Source: Pedinophyceae sp. YPF-701
Taxonomy: Eukaryota; Chlorophyta; Pedinophyceae
Direction: 5' to 3'
Length of the DNA: 64,000 bases
NCBI GenBank assembly: GCA_916048055.1
Contig: CAJZHL010000013.1
Coordinates: 1-64,000 of the forward strand
In this document: positions 1-12,009 of the stretch, in pieces
How positions within the stretch are numbered: the stretch's first letter is position 1
How the letters are laid out: each line of letters begins with the position of its first letter
Made by a program: the position numbers and the translations under genes
Notes under the pieces: model-generated
Database searches by the model: none
Seen by the model: the letters and a program-made list of their open reading frames with translations, nothing else
What the model was told of the DNA's origin: nothing

Positions 1-964
1 CGTGCGCGCGACGCAGCGCGACGCGGCCTCGCGCACCGCCGTGACGTCCTCGATCGATGTGGCTTCGGCGCACGCCTCACGCAGGGCCGCCGCCACCGCG
101 GCGTTGCCGAGCGCTGCGTCGACCGCCGCGGCGGGGGCGGCGACGGCCGCTGCCGTCATACCCAGCAGGCTGTGAGCGCTCGCGACGCCGTCGGCTCGCT
201 TCGCCTTCGCGAGCGCTCCCCCGGTGGACCGATCGACGAGGCTATCGACCGCGGCGCTGCTGGGCGGGAACCGTGCGCAGGCGACGGCGAGGCCGGCGCC
301 GGCCTCGTGGCTGCCTGCCAAAGAAGTCTCGGCGGCCTGGAACGACCTGTCGAGCAGCGTGCCGGCGATATCCGTCGCGAAATCGGCGATGTCGTCGACG
401 GAGCTCGCTGGCGCGGCCTTGGACGGGCGCTTCTTGGCCTTTGGGGCCTTCTCTTTCCGCCCCGCCTCCGTTTTGGGGTGGTCTTGCAGACCCAGGAGCT
501 CGGCTAGGCGCGAGACGCAGCCGTCCGTGTCGGCCGTGATCGCGCCCTTGATCTTGGCGTCCGAGAGAGCAGCGAGGGAGGCATCCAGAGCTACAGCGAG
601 GTCCTCTTTGCCCAGGTCCTGCACACATGAAACACGCGCTCGTTTGTCCTTGTCAAGCCATGATACATCGCAAACTCGCACAGCATGACCAGAATGATTC
701 GTGGACATCGCGATGCCGCGATGGAGAGTCTCGGAGCACGAGCACGCTGGCAGCAGCGCGCCAGAGCCTCCCTGTCGGCGCTGCTTGCTTCTGGCAGCGT
801 CCACGCACCTTGGCGACGGCGCCGTCATCTCCAGCGAGACGTGCCGCAAGCTTCGTCAAGAAGCTATCCAGAGACGCATCGCCGGGGTCCTCCGCGGCTT
901 TCCTGCGCTTGCTGGCCGGCCCAGCCGCCTTGGATCCACTGCGACGCCCTCTCGACGCCGGCAT
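1..964 (-). CDS. Unrecognised basic, Ala-rich protein (5' part, runs off the left edge)
   Basis: I do not recognise this protein. Exon 1 (964-809) opens with an ATG and encodes 52 residues starting MPASRGRRSGSK, with a KRRK basic cluster that looks like a nuclear localisation signal. A GTGCGT donor follows. The next exon begins at 618 after a TGTGCAG acceptor and stays open to base 1. Both ends are in phase 0, giving a join of DDGAVAK to DLGKEDLAVA. The second exon starts with a helical, charged stretch (KEDLAVALDASLAALSDAKIKG), then a Lys-rich linker (KEKAPKAKKRPSK), then a long Ala-rich helical region. It is the last gene in a minus-strand run downstream of the PsbP-domain gene. A nuclear role is inferred only from composition. 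The long open frames in the other five frames here look like GC shadows. Confidence 0.6.
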
Positions 965-1233
965 GTCAACTTCGACCCCCGCACGCACGACCTCGCCACG
1001 CAACACTGGCCGCCTGCCCACGCTCGCGCCCTACATAGAAGCTCACACCCAACCGACGCTCATACCAGGCCAAGAGGGGTGTTAACGACCCTTCAACCCC
1101 CCCGCCCCCCACTCCCGCACCGTCCGCGCGCGCAAGACGACAGAAACGTTTGCGACGCTCCTCCACAGCGCTCCGCAACTCGCACCAGTTCATGAACGCG
1201 CGGCCCTCTCAACTTCGCGGGCACAGCGTCATG
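965..1233. other. Intergenic spacer
   Basis: Between the PsbP-domain gene stop and the start of the left-edge gene. It is C-rich around 1099-1115. I see no further gene; it should hold the promoter of the left-edge gene. Confidence 0.4.
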
Positions 1234-2697
1234 TCACGCTGCCCGCATCGCCCGGTTCTGGCCGTTGAACAGGTCGTCCCACGACGCTCCGCCCGTGTCG
1301 TACCCCCCTCCGACGCCCGGGGGCCCGGGCACCAGCGGCAGCACGCGCATCGAGAACGCTGATCGCCGCAGAAGGGGCGCCTCGCGCTCCCACGTGTCTT
1401 CCGGACACAGCGCGACGAGCGTGTACACCGTGTTGCCGCGCGCCGCGATGACCGCGAGGGACCGCCGCCGCCACTGCGCAGCACCGGGCACGGCGAGCCG
1501 CTCTGGGTCCCACCCAAGCAGTGCGGCGGCAACGCAGAGCGCCAAGTGCGCTCGGCCTCGCAGCGCTCGTCCGGCGCGTTGTGCGATACGTGCGCGATCG
1601 GAAACGACGCAGGTGGTTTCGGCGCGCACGCGCAGCAGCGGCGGAGTGACGCTGCGACGCGGCCCGGCGCGCACTCTCTCACCTCCGTGGTGACCACGCG
1701 GTACTCGAACCAGTAGTACAGGATCCCCGCGTCGTCGTTGTACTGCCCTGAGTCGAGCAGCTCGTGCTCCAACCCCTTTGCCATGTACGTATCCAACAGG
1801 AGCGTCGCCGCCTCCGCGGGCTGGCCCATCGCCGGCAGGGAGAAGCCCGCCTGGATGGGCGCCGCGATGACCGACACGTTCTCGCCGCCGTTGGCGACGG
1901 GCGGCTTGAAGCCCGTCTGCGGCGCCACGCGCCCCTGCCGCGACTTCACGTACTGCTCCTGGTCGCTCGTGAGCGGGTCGAGCGAGCGCTTGAGCTCGCT
2001 GCGCCGCGCGTTCACGCGGGCCAGCACCGTGTCGGCGATCCAGTCCCCCTGCGAGCGTCGCGGCGGTGAACGAAAACCCTCAAGCTCACCTATTTGCTCT
2101 CGTGTCGCGAGAGGAGCGCGATTCGTCGAGCTTCGCGTATATACCGGCCGCGACGCACCGGATACAGGTACTCGACTCCCGTAGAGGTGTCCAAGCACCG
2201 CTTGAAGCCGCGGATGGGGTAGACGACGTCCAGTTGCAGGGCTCGGGCCACGTCCGGTGCGGCCGAGAACAGCGCCCGCGTCACCCCGCCCAAGTCCCCT
2301 GCGAAGCGTCTCAGCGTGGGGAGCGAGCGCGGTGATCGCGCTCGGTGGTTCGAGGGCCTGGCGAGGCGCATGCCGGCTCGGCCGTTGGCTTGCGGCCAGG
2401 GAGGTTTCACGCACCGCCCAGGGCGATCGTGGCCCCAGCGAGGGATCCGAGGAGGACCCGGCGGCCGCTTGGAAGCTTCCCGCCCCACGCTACCGTTTCC
2501 ACGGGGTCGGAGGGGTTGAACTGCGCGGCGCTGGCATCGCTCTTGGGTGCGCTGGCGCCCGGCCGATCCTCCTCCTCGGCGCGCACGCGGAACGTTCGCG
2601 GCCGTCGGCTGGCTAGATGGCATCTATGGCTCTTGACCGGCGGCCCGGCGCTCGGTGGTGCGCTCGCGGGCGCGGGGTGCGCGGCCGCCCGCCACAT
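1234..2697 (-). CDS. PsbP-domain protein, thylakoid-lumen targeted (PPD1-like)
   Basis: Four exons: 2697-2415, 2298-2159, 2048-1683 and 1473-1234; every junction agrees in phase, giving 342 residues. The N-terminus has a plastid transit peptide (start at ATG 2697; Ser/Arg/Ala-rich, then TFRVRAEEED). A second signal follows with a twin arginine before a hydrophobic stretch (GRRVLLGSLAGATIALGG), the usual Tat route into the lumen. The mature part fits the PsbP fold of the PPD family: GFKRCLDTSTGVEYLYP, then GDWIADTVL, NVSVIAAPI, ILYYWFEYRV, NTVYTLVALCPEDTWE and SAFSMRVL. Members bind photosystem assembly intermediates or have lumenal accessory roles; which role applies here is not visible. The PsbP domain starts near residue 115. 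This is the best single sign that the organism has a thylakoid-bearing plastid. Confidence 0.88.
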
Positions 2698-3086
2698 TGC
2701 GCCGCAACCAGGAACAACAGCGGTGCGGTCCCACGCCGTACTCAGCAACGGCACGGAGCTCGACAGTTCGCAGACAGTCTATCCTCGGAACGCACGAGGC
2801 GCAGCAGCTCGCCGCGGCGTTGGGCCCGCCAGAGCACGCCGGGGGGGGGCTGATTTACAGTGTCCCCTCTGAGCATGGCGACCTATTCCAAGGTGCGCAT
2901 GCTGCGAATGACGCCCGCGCCATGCGTCACGCATCACACCGCCTTGCTTCTTGCTCCAATCAGTCGGCTTCGACCTGCTGCCATCGATGGACGGACATTG
3001 GCGCTCTTCTTCCCCATTGCATGTTGGCTCTCACATGGCTGGATCATCGGCAGGACGCCAGCTCGTCAGGGCAGCTCCTGAGGCGC
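2698..3086. other. Intergenic spacer
   Basis: Separates the PsbP-domain gene start from the SurE-like stop. Open frames exist on both strands but none shows a family motif or splice support. Presumed promoter region of the PsbP-domain gene. Confidence 0.4.
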
Positions 3087-4677
3087 TCACTCTGTGCCCG
3101 TCAGCCAGGCCGGCACTCCCCCCGGCCCCTCGGCCATAGCATCGGCCAGAACCACGTCCGTCATCGACAGGGGGTGTCCGCAAGGCCAGACCTGCAGCGT
3201 CGAGCACGACACACAGCCTGCCATGATCGCGTCGACATCCCCGCCCTCGACCGGATCCGACAGCATCCCGCCTGACGTCAGCTCAAACTCCCCCCCCGCC
3301 ACGACACTCGCCCAGTCCACGCCCGACGCGCCTCCGCCGTCCGCGCCCCGCTCCGCGCGGCGGCTGACCTTGGCCGTCTGATCCTGTGGGACGAACCGCC
3401 CGGCCTCCAGCCTGCCGTCCGACGAGCCCTGCGACGGCAGCGACCGCCCCCAGAGGTCGCGCCCGCCCTGCCCCGCGGCCGCCTCGACCGCCGCCGACTT
3501 CACCTGCTCACGGTGCCACAGCGCGCCTGGTCTCGTCGCGCACACCCGCCCCCCGGCCCGCCACGAGGGGGGGACTGTGACCGACAGCATGATGTCAGCC
3601 TGCCTGTACGCCTCCGCAAGGACCTCGCGCGCCTCGGCGCCCGGCTCGACCGGCTCTGTGCGCAGACGGCGATGCGTGACGGGCGTCTCAGCGTCAGCGC
3701 GTAGCTAGCCAGACAGAAATGCAAACGCGATGCATGAGGATGTGATTGTGTGGCCGTGCGGTGGCGCGTGCCTGTTGCTCCGCCCTTGCGCTCGACCTCT
3801 TCGCCGAGGGACCAGCAGTCGGAGAGCGCAAACTCCGCGCCCTGCCGCGCGCCCGCCGGGGGCACGCCGGGGGCGGTCGGGATCTCGACACCGACGCTCG
3901 ACCAGCGCCCGCGGCTGGGGAAGGGGAAGTGCGCGCGCGGGCAGTTCGCGGGCTCGTCCGGGAGCGCCAGCGTCCTCGCGACGTGCGGGAGGATCGCCTC
4001 CAGAGCTGCAGACAGACAGACAGCAGAGAGAAGCAATTTCGGGCGATCTCGACTGTCTGGCCACACTCGGGGCTGAAATCTGACCTGACACGCTGCCCTG
4101 CATTGATAACATTGAGATGCGATCGCGCATTCGGTGCGTCACCTGCGATCGCAGCGGTCAGGGGCGCCTGTGGACTGCTCGTAGCCAGAGACAGCGCCAC
4201 GGACGGCACTCCAATGACAGCAGCCCGTCGTGCGACTGCCACCGTGCCGCTCGTGTCCACATCGGAGCTCAGAGCGGGACTTCTGCCGACAACGATGCAC
4301 AGGGAGGCCCCCAGGTCCGCCTTGGCCAGCACACCGTAGACTGGGTCGGTCGCTATCTCCAGGCCGTCAGCAGAGCTCCCTGCGACGACGAAGACGTCGC
4401 GATGGGACGACGACGCCAGAGCGACCTTTCCTCTGCTCAAATTCGCCGCACCGGGCCCCGAAACGACCTGCTCGGGCGCCAGGCCCAGAACGGGCATGCT
4501 GGTGGCGGCAGACACAGCGGCCAGGCACGCCGCGACCTCATCTGCCGACGCCCCGTCGCCCGCCACGACCATCGCAGCGCCCCGTCCCGCCCCGCACGCC
4601 GCCCTCCGGGGCCGCGCGCGGCCGCTGCGGGAGCGCGCAGCGGCGGTGTGGCGCGATGGGAGGCGAAAGCAGGGCAT
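3087..4677 (-). CDS. SurE-like protein, probably catalytically degenerate
   Basis: Exons 4677-4143 and 4005 to about 3727, then 3655-3087. The first junction is clean (GCAG|GTGACG to GTCTGCAG, phase 1). The second is uncertain: a GTTTGC donor near 3726 is the only in-phase choice I found. Likely length is about 460 residues. The start at ATG 4677 gives an Arg/Ser/Ala-rich leader that could be an organelle transit peptide. SurE features are GTVAVARRAAVIGVPSVALSL (family: SGTVxAAREaaxxGxPsxAxSL), a following helix (AALEAILPHVARTLAL), and near the C-terminus DVDAIMAGCVSCSTLQ, matching the family TDxxAIxxGYVSVTPL. SurE proteins are metal-dependent nucleotidases. Here the N-terminal NDDG is replaced by AGDG and the SGINxGxN loop by VVGRSPALSSD, so metal ligands seem lost. 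It could instead be a regulatory pseudoenzyme or a decaying gene. Confidence 0.68.
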
Positions 4678-5558
4678 GCCGACTCGCGTCGGACTCGCCC
4701 GGGGTGCGCGGCGGCGAGGGCGCGTCTCGGCGGCGGGCCCCGGGCGCGCGCACCCAATGAGGGCCCCGCTGCAACCGACGCACCGCCCTGTCAGACACAG
4801 AGTCTCAACGGCCTCCGACTGGGTCGCCCGTTCCTCCGGCGTGTCACGGCGAGCATGCCGTGCACGCGCCTGCCCAGCCGCGTCGCGGACTGCGATTCCC
4901 AGGCTCTCGGGCGCGAGGGGGGAGTTCCTAACGGAGCACACGTGCGACGCGGGTTGCGCAGCCGGGAAGCAGTCACCGTCGGTTCCGACGTGGCAGCTAA
5001 GCAGGCGGCCGGCCGCTCGAGAGCAGGCGCAGGGCCTGCTTGCGTCTACGCGGAGCGCCGCGATGCGCCGTGCGGCCGCGTCGCACCATGAGTGTGTACG
5101 CAGGGCACTGCTGCGCGCAGGCGGTTCGGATCCGCTTTGGGGGCGAAGGGGGGCCCTTGGGGCGATCGAGGGCTCCAACGGCCCATGCGCGTGCGGAACC
5201 CGGTGCGTCGTGGCCGCGCAGGGACCGCGACCGTGCTGTGAGGCATCGCGCTGAGCGGCACGTTCAACCTGTCGTATCTCGCGAGCCAGGAGGCATACCA
5301 AGGCCCCTATACCACAGCGAGTCGACCACTGATAGAAAAAGATACTTGGGGCGTTTTGAAAGCTAGACTGTTCGTAATCGAGCGCGCGTATGACAGCCCC
5401 AGAGCACCCGGGTCCCTCCAGTGCAGCCTCAGGTGGCCGGAGCCCTTGCTGCCCCGCTCCCCGCGTGGCCGCGGTCACTCCCAGCACAGCTCAGGCCCCG
5501 CACCGTCCTAGACACCATGGAGAGCGGGTAGTTCATCCGCACACCCGCGAACCCTGAG
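4678..5558. other. Divergent intergenic region
   Basis: Lies between the start of the SurE-like gene (minus) and the start of the LRR-cyclase gene (plus), so it should carry two divergent promoters. Long open frames cross it on both strands but have no recognisable content and look like high-GC shadows. Confidence 0.4.
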
Positions 5559-8500
5559 ATGTGGCCCACCAGCGCCGTGGCGCTGCTGTGCGCTCTCCTG
5601 GCCGCTTGCGCCGCCCGAGGTGCGCCCCAGGCCGGCAACACAGCCGCGCGGTCGCCCTCGTGCCCAGGCCGCGGCGCGAGCTGCTCTGATCGGTCCACGC
5701 TCCTCTTTTCGCGCCGCTTTACGAACCCTGGGGCTGCAATGACGGAGGGCGGCCCGCAGCGAGCGGCACGCGGCAGCGCCACCGCGGCGCGCCGCGACGT
5801 CCCGCGAGACGCCGACCCTCGGCGCGCGGCGCGCCCGTTGCTCCCTGGCTCGCGTCTCGCAGCAGCGCGTCCGTAGCGCTTCCCCTTCCGCAGAGTGCAA
5901 ATCAACCGGCAGCGCAGCCGCACGGTCCACCACCGCGATTTTCGTGGCCCTGCTCAGCACCACGCCCGTATATCTGCTGGGATCGCACCCCGCCGCCGCT
6001 GTTATAGCGCGCCAGCACCGCCCGTCGATCCAGGCCTGCCGATGCTGCTCATTTCGTGCGTGCCCCCGCACGGACCTCTGGTTTCGGCCGCCGCGCGCCC
6101 CGTCGACCGCTATTGTCGGTCTCCGCGCGCAGCGCACCCTCCCGCCTCCCCAGGGTCCGGCGCTGCGCCCGTCTGAGGCCTCGTGCCCTGCCTAGCACGC
6201 CTAGGGGCACGCATCCGCCGCCTGAACCCGTCTCACCCTCAAACTCGCCACGAGGGGCCTTATGCGACGACGGCGCTCCCTCGTCGTCAGGACGTTCCCA
6301 GCGCCGCAATAACGGGCCGCGCGCGCATCGCTCCGCCGCCCTGGCTGCTCAACTGCCTGCCGCTAGCACACCGTGCCTGCTGCCGCGGGGCCCGGCGCCG
6401 CGACTTGCGGCGCGCGTCCATCGCTCCCACTCCCCGTCCCGACGCACGCACGGCCCGCCTCGCATCGCCGTCTGCGCGCCCCGCTTCTCACCGCGCTCCC
6501 ACAGTTGCTGCGCCTGCAGGAACGGCGCAGCCAGCACAGGTGGCGCAGCCAGCGTGGCTGTCGGGCCTCCTGGGCGGCGACCCGGCAGCATGCTCGGTGA
6601 GTACTAGTATGACGCATGCGCAAGCGAAGCGAGCGAGAACGCGCAAGCGAAGCGAGCGAGAACGCGCTCCCTTCCGCTGCTGCTGGCATGGTGGGCTGGA
6701 CACGCTTTGTTCTGTGCGTGCGATGCAGGCGTTCGTTGCACTGCGAGGGATCTCCGCGCTGAGGAGCGAGGCATCGGCGGCGGACACGAGCTGGAGCGCC
6801 CGTGCGTTGATCAGGCAGTGGCAGCAAGACGAGGACATCCACGTGCGCTCCCAGATAGGAAATCGCATCTGCTTTGCTTTCGCGTTCGCCGATCGACCGC
6901 CGCGCGCCCTCCGCCCCGCTCCCACGCCCGCCCGCTCGCACAGCCCCGCAGCCCGCCCCGCGCCTGCAAGTGACGCCCATGCAACCGACAACGCCTGTCC
7001 ACCGTCGCCGCAGAGCGCACAAATCTGGCTCCCGGGGTCGAACGCCGACCGGAACATCCCCGGCATCGGCCTGCTTGAGGTCCTCGCGGCGTCGCTCTCC
7101 CGCCTCGACGATGCCGTAGCTGCAGCGGCACCCCCGTGCGGCGCAGCCTGCCAGGACAGGTGCGTCCCGGGCGCACAGGGGCGCTCCGCGGTCGCGCCTT
7201 GACTTGCATTCCCGACGATACCTCGCAGCTGCATCGACGTGACGGAGCGAGCCGCCCCCCACGACTGCGGCTGCGACATCCAGCATGAGGGCGCGACGCT
7301 CACCGCCGCCCTCGCGTTTCTCTCCCACGCAGCCAGCGCGCGGCGCTGCAGGCGCTCTTCGCGGCCCTCGACGGCCCGAACTGGCGGGACGCGGACATGC
7401 GGCGCATCTGGCAGAGTGACATCCACCACTGCTGCTGGCCCGGCGTGCAGTGCTGCGGCGCCGACGGCACGCTGCCGGTCGCCATCCGCACCGACACCGA
7501 GATCGTCGGCCTCGCCGACTCCGGCCCGATCCGCTGCATGCGCCCCGGCGCCGTCGTCACGCTCAATCTCGACCGCGTGCGCGACTGCAGCAACAACCCC
7601 GCCGCCGCGCCCGTGCAGCTCCCGGGCGCCGCGCTCGCGCGGCTCGCGACGGGCCTCGAGACCCTCAACCTCGCCGGCCTGTGCATCGGCGGGCAGCTCC
7701 CCGTCGAGCTCGCCGACGCCGTGCTGTTGCGCCTCCTCGATCTCTCGAGCAACAGATTCGAGGGGCCGCTCCCGGAGTCGGGCGAGCACAAGTGGAGCGA
7801 GCACGCCTTCCTCACCGACATGGCCATCCACCTGAACGGCTTCACCGGGTCGCTGCCGGACAGCCTCGGCAAGGCGCGCCCCTCACCCACACCGCGCGCT
7901 GCTCGCACACGTCGCACGCCGCAGCCGCTCACCTGGTCCTCTCCGCCGCGCCGTCCGTCCTGCAGGGTGCGCACCGGCTGCAGCGGCTGGTGTTCCGGAA
8001 CAACGACTTCGACGTTATCCCTGCGTCCCTCGCGCAACTGCCCTATATGTCGGTTCTTGACGGAACGAACAACAACGTCGAGTTCGGCGTGATCGACGCG
8101 CTCAACGTGCGCGAGGAGGACGCCCCGTTCCTGGAGCTCAACGACATCATCATCAACCGCGGCGTCACCGCCAAGGTCTACCACCTGCGCGGCAACCGCA
8201 TCTCGGGCCGTCTCGACCCGGCCATCTTCGCGCTGCCCATCCGCGAGTACGACCTCGGAGACAACCGCATCTTCGGGACGCTGCCCAAGACCCTCGGCAC
8301 GCTCGGGACGCTCCGGATCTTCGCTGCCGACGGCAACAACCTCACCGGCACCCTCCCGGACCCGCTCACGACCGCCTCGATCCACCGCATCCACCTCTCG
8401 CGCAACCCGCTGCTCACCGGGACGCTCCCCAAGTCGCTCCGCGACGCGCCTTTCCTGAGTCACTTCGACGTGTCCAAGACGCGGGTGTTCGGCGAGGTCC

Positions 8501-11500
8501 CCGACAACCTGGGGGACATGGAGGACTTGCAGACGTTCGACGCGCGCGACACGCTGATGACGCACAACCTGACGCGGCGGAACTCGCGCGGGGAGCTGCT
8601 GCCGGAGTCGCTGAAGTTCTGCGACACGTTTTTGGCGCAAAGCGGCGACGTCGACAACCTGCAGATGTTTTGTCCGGACGTCGTCCCCGCGCGGCAGCAG
8701 GGGGCGCTCGAGCTGTTCACCGTGCGGCTCTCGCCGCTCTACTTCCGGTACGAGGGCTGCGTGTGCGCGTCCGGCTTCGTCCTGCGCCGCCGGCCGCTCA
8801 CGGACGAGCAGCGGCAGGGCTTTGCGGAGGTCAGCACGTCCGGGGAGTCGGGGTGGGCGCCCGACGGCGACGTGGCGGCGTGGGACCGCGACTTCATGCC
8901 GAAGGAGCGCTTCGGGTGCGTGCCGGAGCAGGACGAGGTCTTCACGACGCTGGAGCTGATCGTGGTGGTGGCCTGCAGCGCCATAGGTCTCTTCGTGGTG
9001 TGCTCGGTGGTGCTGGCGCTGCTGTTCTGGCGGCAGCTGCAGGCCGCGCTCCAGGACCGCAGGAAGCGCGCCGGGCCGCCGCCGGGCGGCCGCGACGTCA
9101 CGCTCGTCCTGACGGACGTGGAGGACTCGACCAAGATGTGGGAGGGCAACCCCAAGGACATGGCAGTCGCCAACGCGCTGCACGACACGGTTCTGCGCAA
9201 GCACCTGCCCCGCTGGTACGGCTACGAGGTGTCGACGGAGGGGGACTCGTTCCTGCTGGCGTTCCACACCCCCAGCGACGCCCTGGGGTACTGCATGATG
9301 GTGCAACAGGCGCTGATGACGACGCCGTGGCCCGAGAGCGTCCTAGCGCGCGAGTCCCGCGTCCGCCGCACGTCCGTCGGGACGGGCGAGAAGGTGCGCG
9401 GGGTGTTGCGCTCCGCCGACGGCGCCCCACCACAGGGGGCAGCGCAGGGCGAGGGGCCTGGCGCGCTAGGACGCAAGCAGTTCGCGAGCGACCTGCTCAG
9501 CGACGGACGTCTGCACTCGTTCGAGGCCGCCGGCGCGACGCGCGCCGCACCCGCTCCCGTCCCGGGCCTGACGTTCAAACCCCCCCCGGAGGCGATTCGG
9601 CACGGCAGCCGCGTCGTGGACGACGAGGGGGTCGCCACGCGCGACGGGAACGAGTCGCCCGAGACGTCGCCCGGCTCGAACGAGCAGCCCGGCCCGCCTT
9701 CGCGCCCGCAGCCGCCGCGGAGGGAAGGCGACGTCTACTTCTGTGGCCTGCGGGTGCGCATGTCGGTGGCGACGGCGCACGCGACGCAGACCGTGCACCG
9801 CATGACGCGCCGGTTCGAGTACACCGGCCCCGTCTACGACCTCGTCAACGCCATTCAGGACGTCACCAGTGGCGGGCAGATCCTCATGTGCGAGAAGTCT
9901 TACGAGTCTGCGATTCCGCATCTTGCGGAGACGGAGGACCGCATCCGCGCCTCCGCGGTGCACCAGGCTCTCTTCTTGATGCGTCGCGCGGCGCACAGCG
10001 GCCCCGCGCCGCCGGCGAAGCTCGTCAGTGCTGCGCCCAACATTGGCCAGAGCGCTGCAGCGTTGCAGGTGGGCAAGTCTGGCCTGGACAGCGGCCGCGG
10101 CGGCCATGGCGCGATCCTCGAGGCCTCGAGCGGGCCCAGCGAGTCCGGGGCGCGCAGCCGCGCCACGACGGTCGCGGTAGAGGACATGTCGAGGCTCGTG
10201 CTCGGTCCGCTCGGGATGCCGCGGAGGGCGCGCGCCGCGCGGTACCGCTCCACGCGAGAGACGTCCGCGGACGAGGTCGACGAGCGCGACAGGAGCGCCG
10301 GCGCCATCCGCGGCACGGCGTGGTCGTTGTCGGTGTCGCTTGCGCAGTCCATCAGGCGCGTGGCCTCGTTCTGGCGCGGCGACTCGCTCGCACGGTCCGC
10401 CGGTGCGACGCACTTCTTCGAGAACGGCCGCGTGGCCGCGAACGCCGCCGCGCTCGAGTCGGCGCTGGCCGTGCTCGACATGGGCGTGCACGCAGCCCTC
10501 GGGGCAAACCATCGGCCTGTGCACCTGTTCCAGCCGCTCGTGCCGCAGCTCGAGGAGCGCGCGCGCTTGTTCAAGCCCCTCCCGGCCAGCTCGCTCGTCC
10601 TCCCGGGCTACTTCGACGCGCCCGGCACTCTGGAGACACCGCTGGTCTCGAGCAACCCCTGCGTGCACGGCGTGGCGTACAGCGCGTGCATGCGCTGCAA
10701 GTCGCAGCTCGAGGACTTCCCCCTCGTCACCGTCGCGTTCGTCGCGCCCTGCAAGCTCGACGAGCTCTTCCGCGAGAGTGAGAGCGCCGCCAAGGACGCA
10801 CTCAGGCTGTACAAGTCCGCCGTTCGGCGGCTGCTGCCCCGGTTCAGCGGGTACGAGTGCCAGGAGCTGACGGGGTCCTTCATGCTCGTCTTCCACTGCA
10901 CGAGCGACGCGCTCATGTTCGGCTGGTCGCTGCAGCTGACGCTGCGCGACCTGGCGTGGCCGGCCCGCGTGCTCCGGACGACAAACGCGGGCGTCCATGC
11001 GAACCCTGCCGGCGAGGTCGTCGACCGCGGCCTGCGCGTCCGCGTCGGCGTCTGCGAGGGCCGCCCGATCCGCGTCACCCCACACGCCTCTACGGGACGC
11101 GCAGACTACTTTGGCTCCGTCGTGAACCGCGCGGCGCGGATCTGCTTCGCGGCGGCGCGCGCAGGGGAGGTCCTCGGCCCCGCTGCGCAGATCGGGCGCG
11201 CCCTGGCGGTTCTGTCGCGCACCAGCGTCGGCGAGGGCCGCTTCGTCGACCACAACCTCCGCCGCCACGCAAGCCTCGACCTCGCCTTGGAGTCCCACGG
11301 GCTGAAGGCGTCCTCAGACGACGCCAAGCGGCGCTCCAACGCCTCGCGGGCAGACGCCGGCGCCGGCACTGGCACCAGCCAGGCCACCATTTGCAACGTG
11401 AACGCGCAGCTCCTGCTGGACGTGTGTCAGGTGGACCCAGCGACTGTCGAGGTGACGGAGGGCGCCGCGGGCGCCGACGCCGACGCGCCGGACTGCATCT

Positions 11501-12009
11501 TGGCCGGGGGGCCTGGCGAGCGCTCTGCGCCAAGGTCCACGTCGCGGGCAGGCAAGCACGTGGCCTTCCCGCCTGGCGGTGCAGACGGGCTTGGGAATGC
11601 GCGGGTGCCGGACCGCGCGGCGTGCGACGGCGCGGGCGCGCTTCCGGAACAGGCGTCGCTGCCCGCTGGTGTGGTTGCCAGCGGGCGCTGGGTCTCATTG
11701 ACGGAGGCGATGGCCCTGGACCACATCGGCAGCTTCCGGCTCAAGGGCGTCGCTGGCGAGTTCGAGCTCGCCGCGCTGCGCAGTGCGTCGCGGCCGCCGC
11801 GCTCCGCCATGCAGGCTGACAGCGCCAAGGCCAAGTGTCTGGGGCCTGCGAAGGGCGCTGTCCTGGAAGGCTCGCTGCGCGCGCTGGTCCCCGTGGGCAA
11901 GGCCGGGGAGCAGCGCGGCGCGAGCCACGACCACGGCACGATCCGCGACAGCAACACCAACGGCAGCGTGACGGCCAGCAGCGTCGACGACGGGCGGCGC
12001 ATCGCCTGA
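5559..12009 (+). CDS. LRR receptor with tandem class III nucleotide cyclase domains
   Basis: Six exons: 5559-5619, 6505-6596, 6729-6842, 7014-7159, 7333-7873 and 7966-12009; 1665 residues, all phases consistent. Exon 1 is a signal peptide (MWPTSAVALLCALLAACAAR). The ectodomain has an LRR N-terminal cap (QRAALQALFAALDGPNW, then HHCCWPGVQCC) and plant-type LRRs to about residue 470, then a Cys-containing juxtamembrane part. One membrane helix lies at about 648-672. Cyclase domain 1 begins near 697 (VTLVLTDVEDSTKMWE; STEGDSF near 744) and carries a low-complexity insert of about 125 residues. Domain 2 begins near 1239 and ends with a typical FRLKGV element near 1575. Domain 1 has the metal Asp pair but lacks the NxxxR motif; domain 2 has VNRAAR but lacks both Asp. 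Adenylate or guanylate specificity is not assignable: the purine-selecting Lys is Ser or Gln. The exon 5/6 intron uses an AAG|GCGCGC donor. Predicted to sit in the plasma membrane, sensing outside and making cyclic nucleotide inside. Confidence 0.88.
6618..6663 (+). repeat. Two perfect copies of a 23-bp direct repeat inside an intron
   Basis: The unit begins GCGCAAGCGAAGCGAGCGAG and occurs at 6618-6640 and 6641-6663, inside the second intron of the LRR-cyclase gene. No function is visible. Confidence 0.9.

Noticed and set aside
9466-11298. 610-codon open frame antisense to the LRR-cyclase gene
   Set aside because: It mirrors the third codon position of a clearly conserved gene, has no domain content, and high GC makes such frames common.
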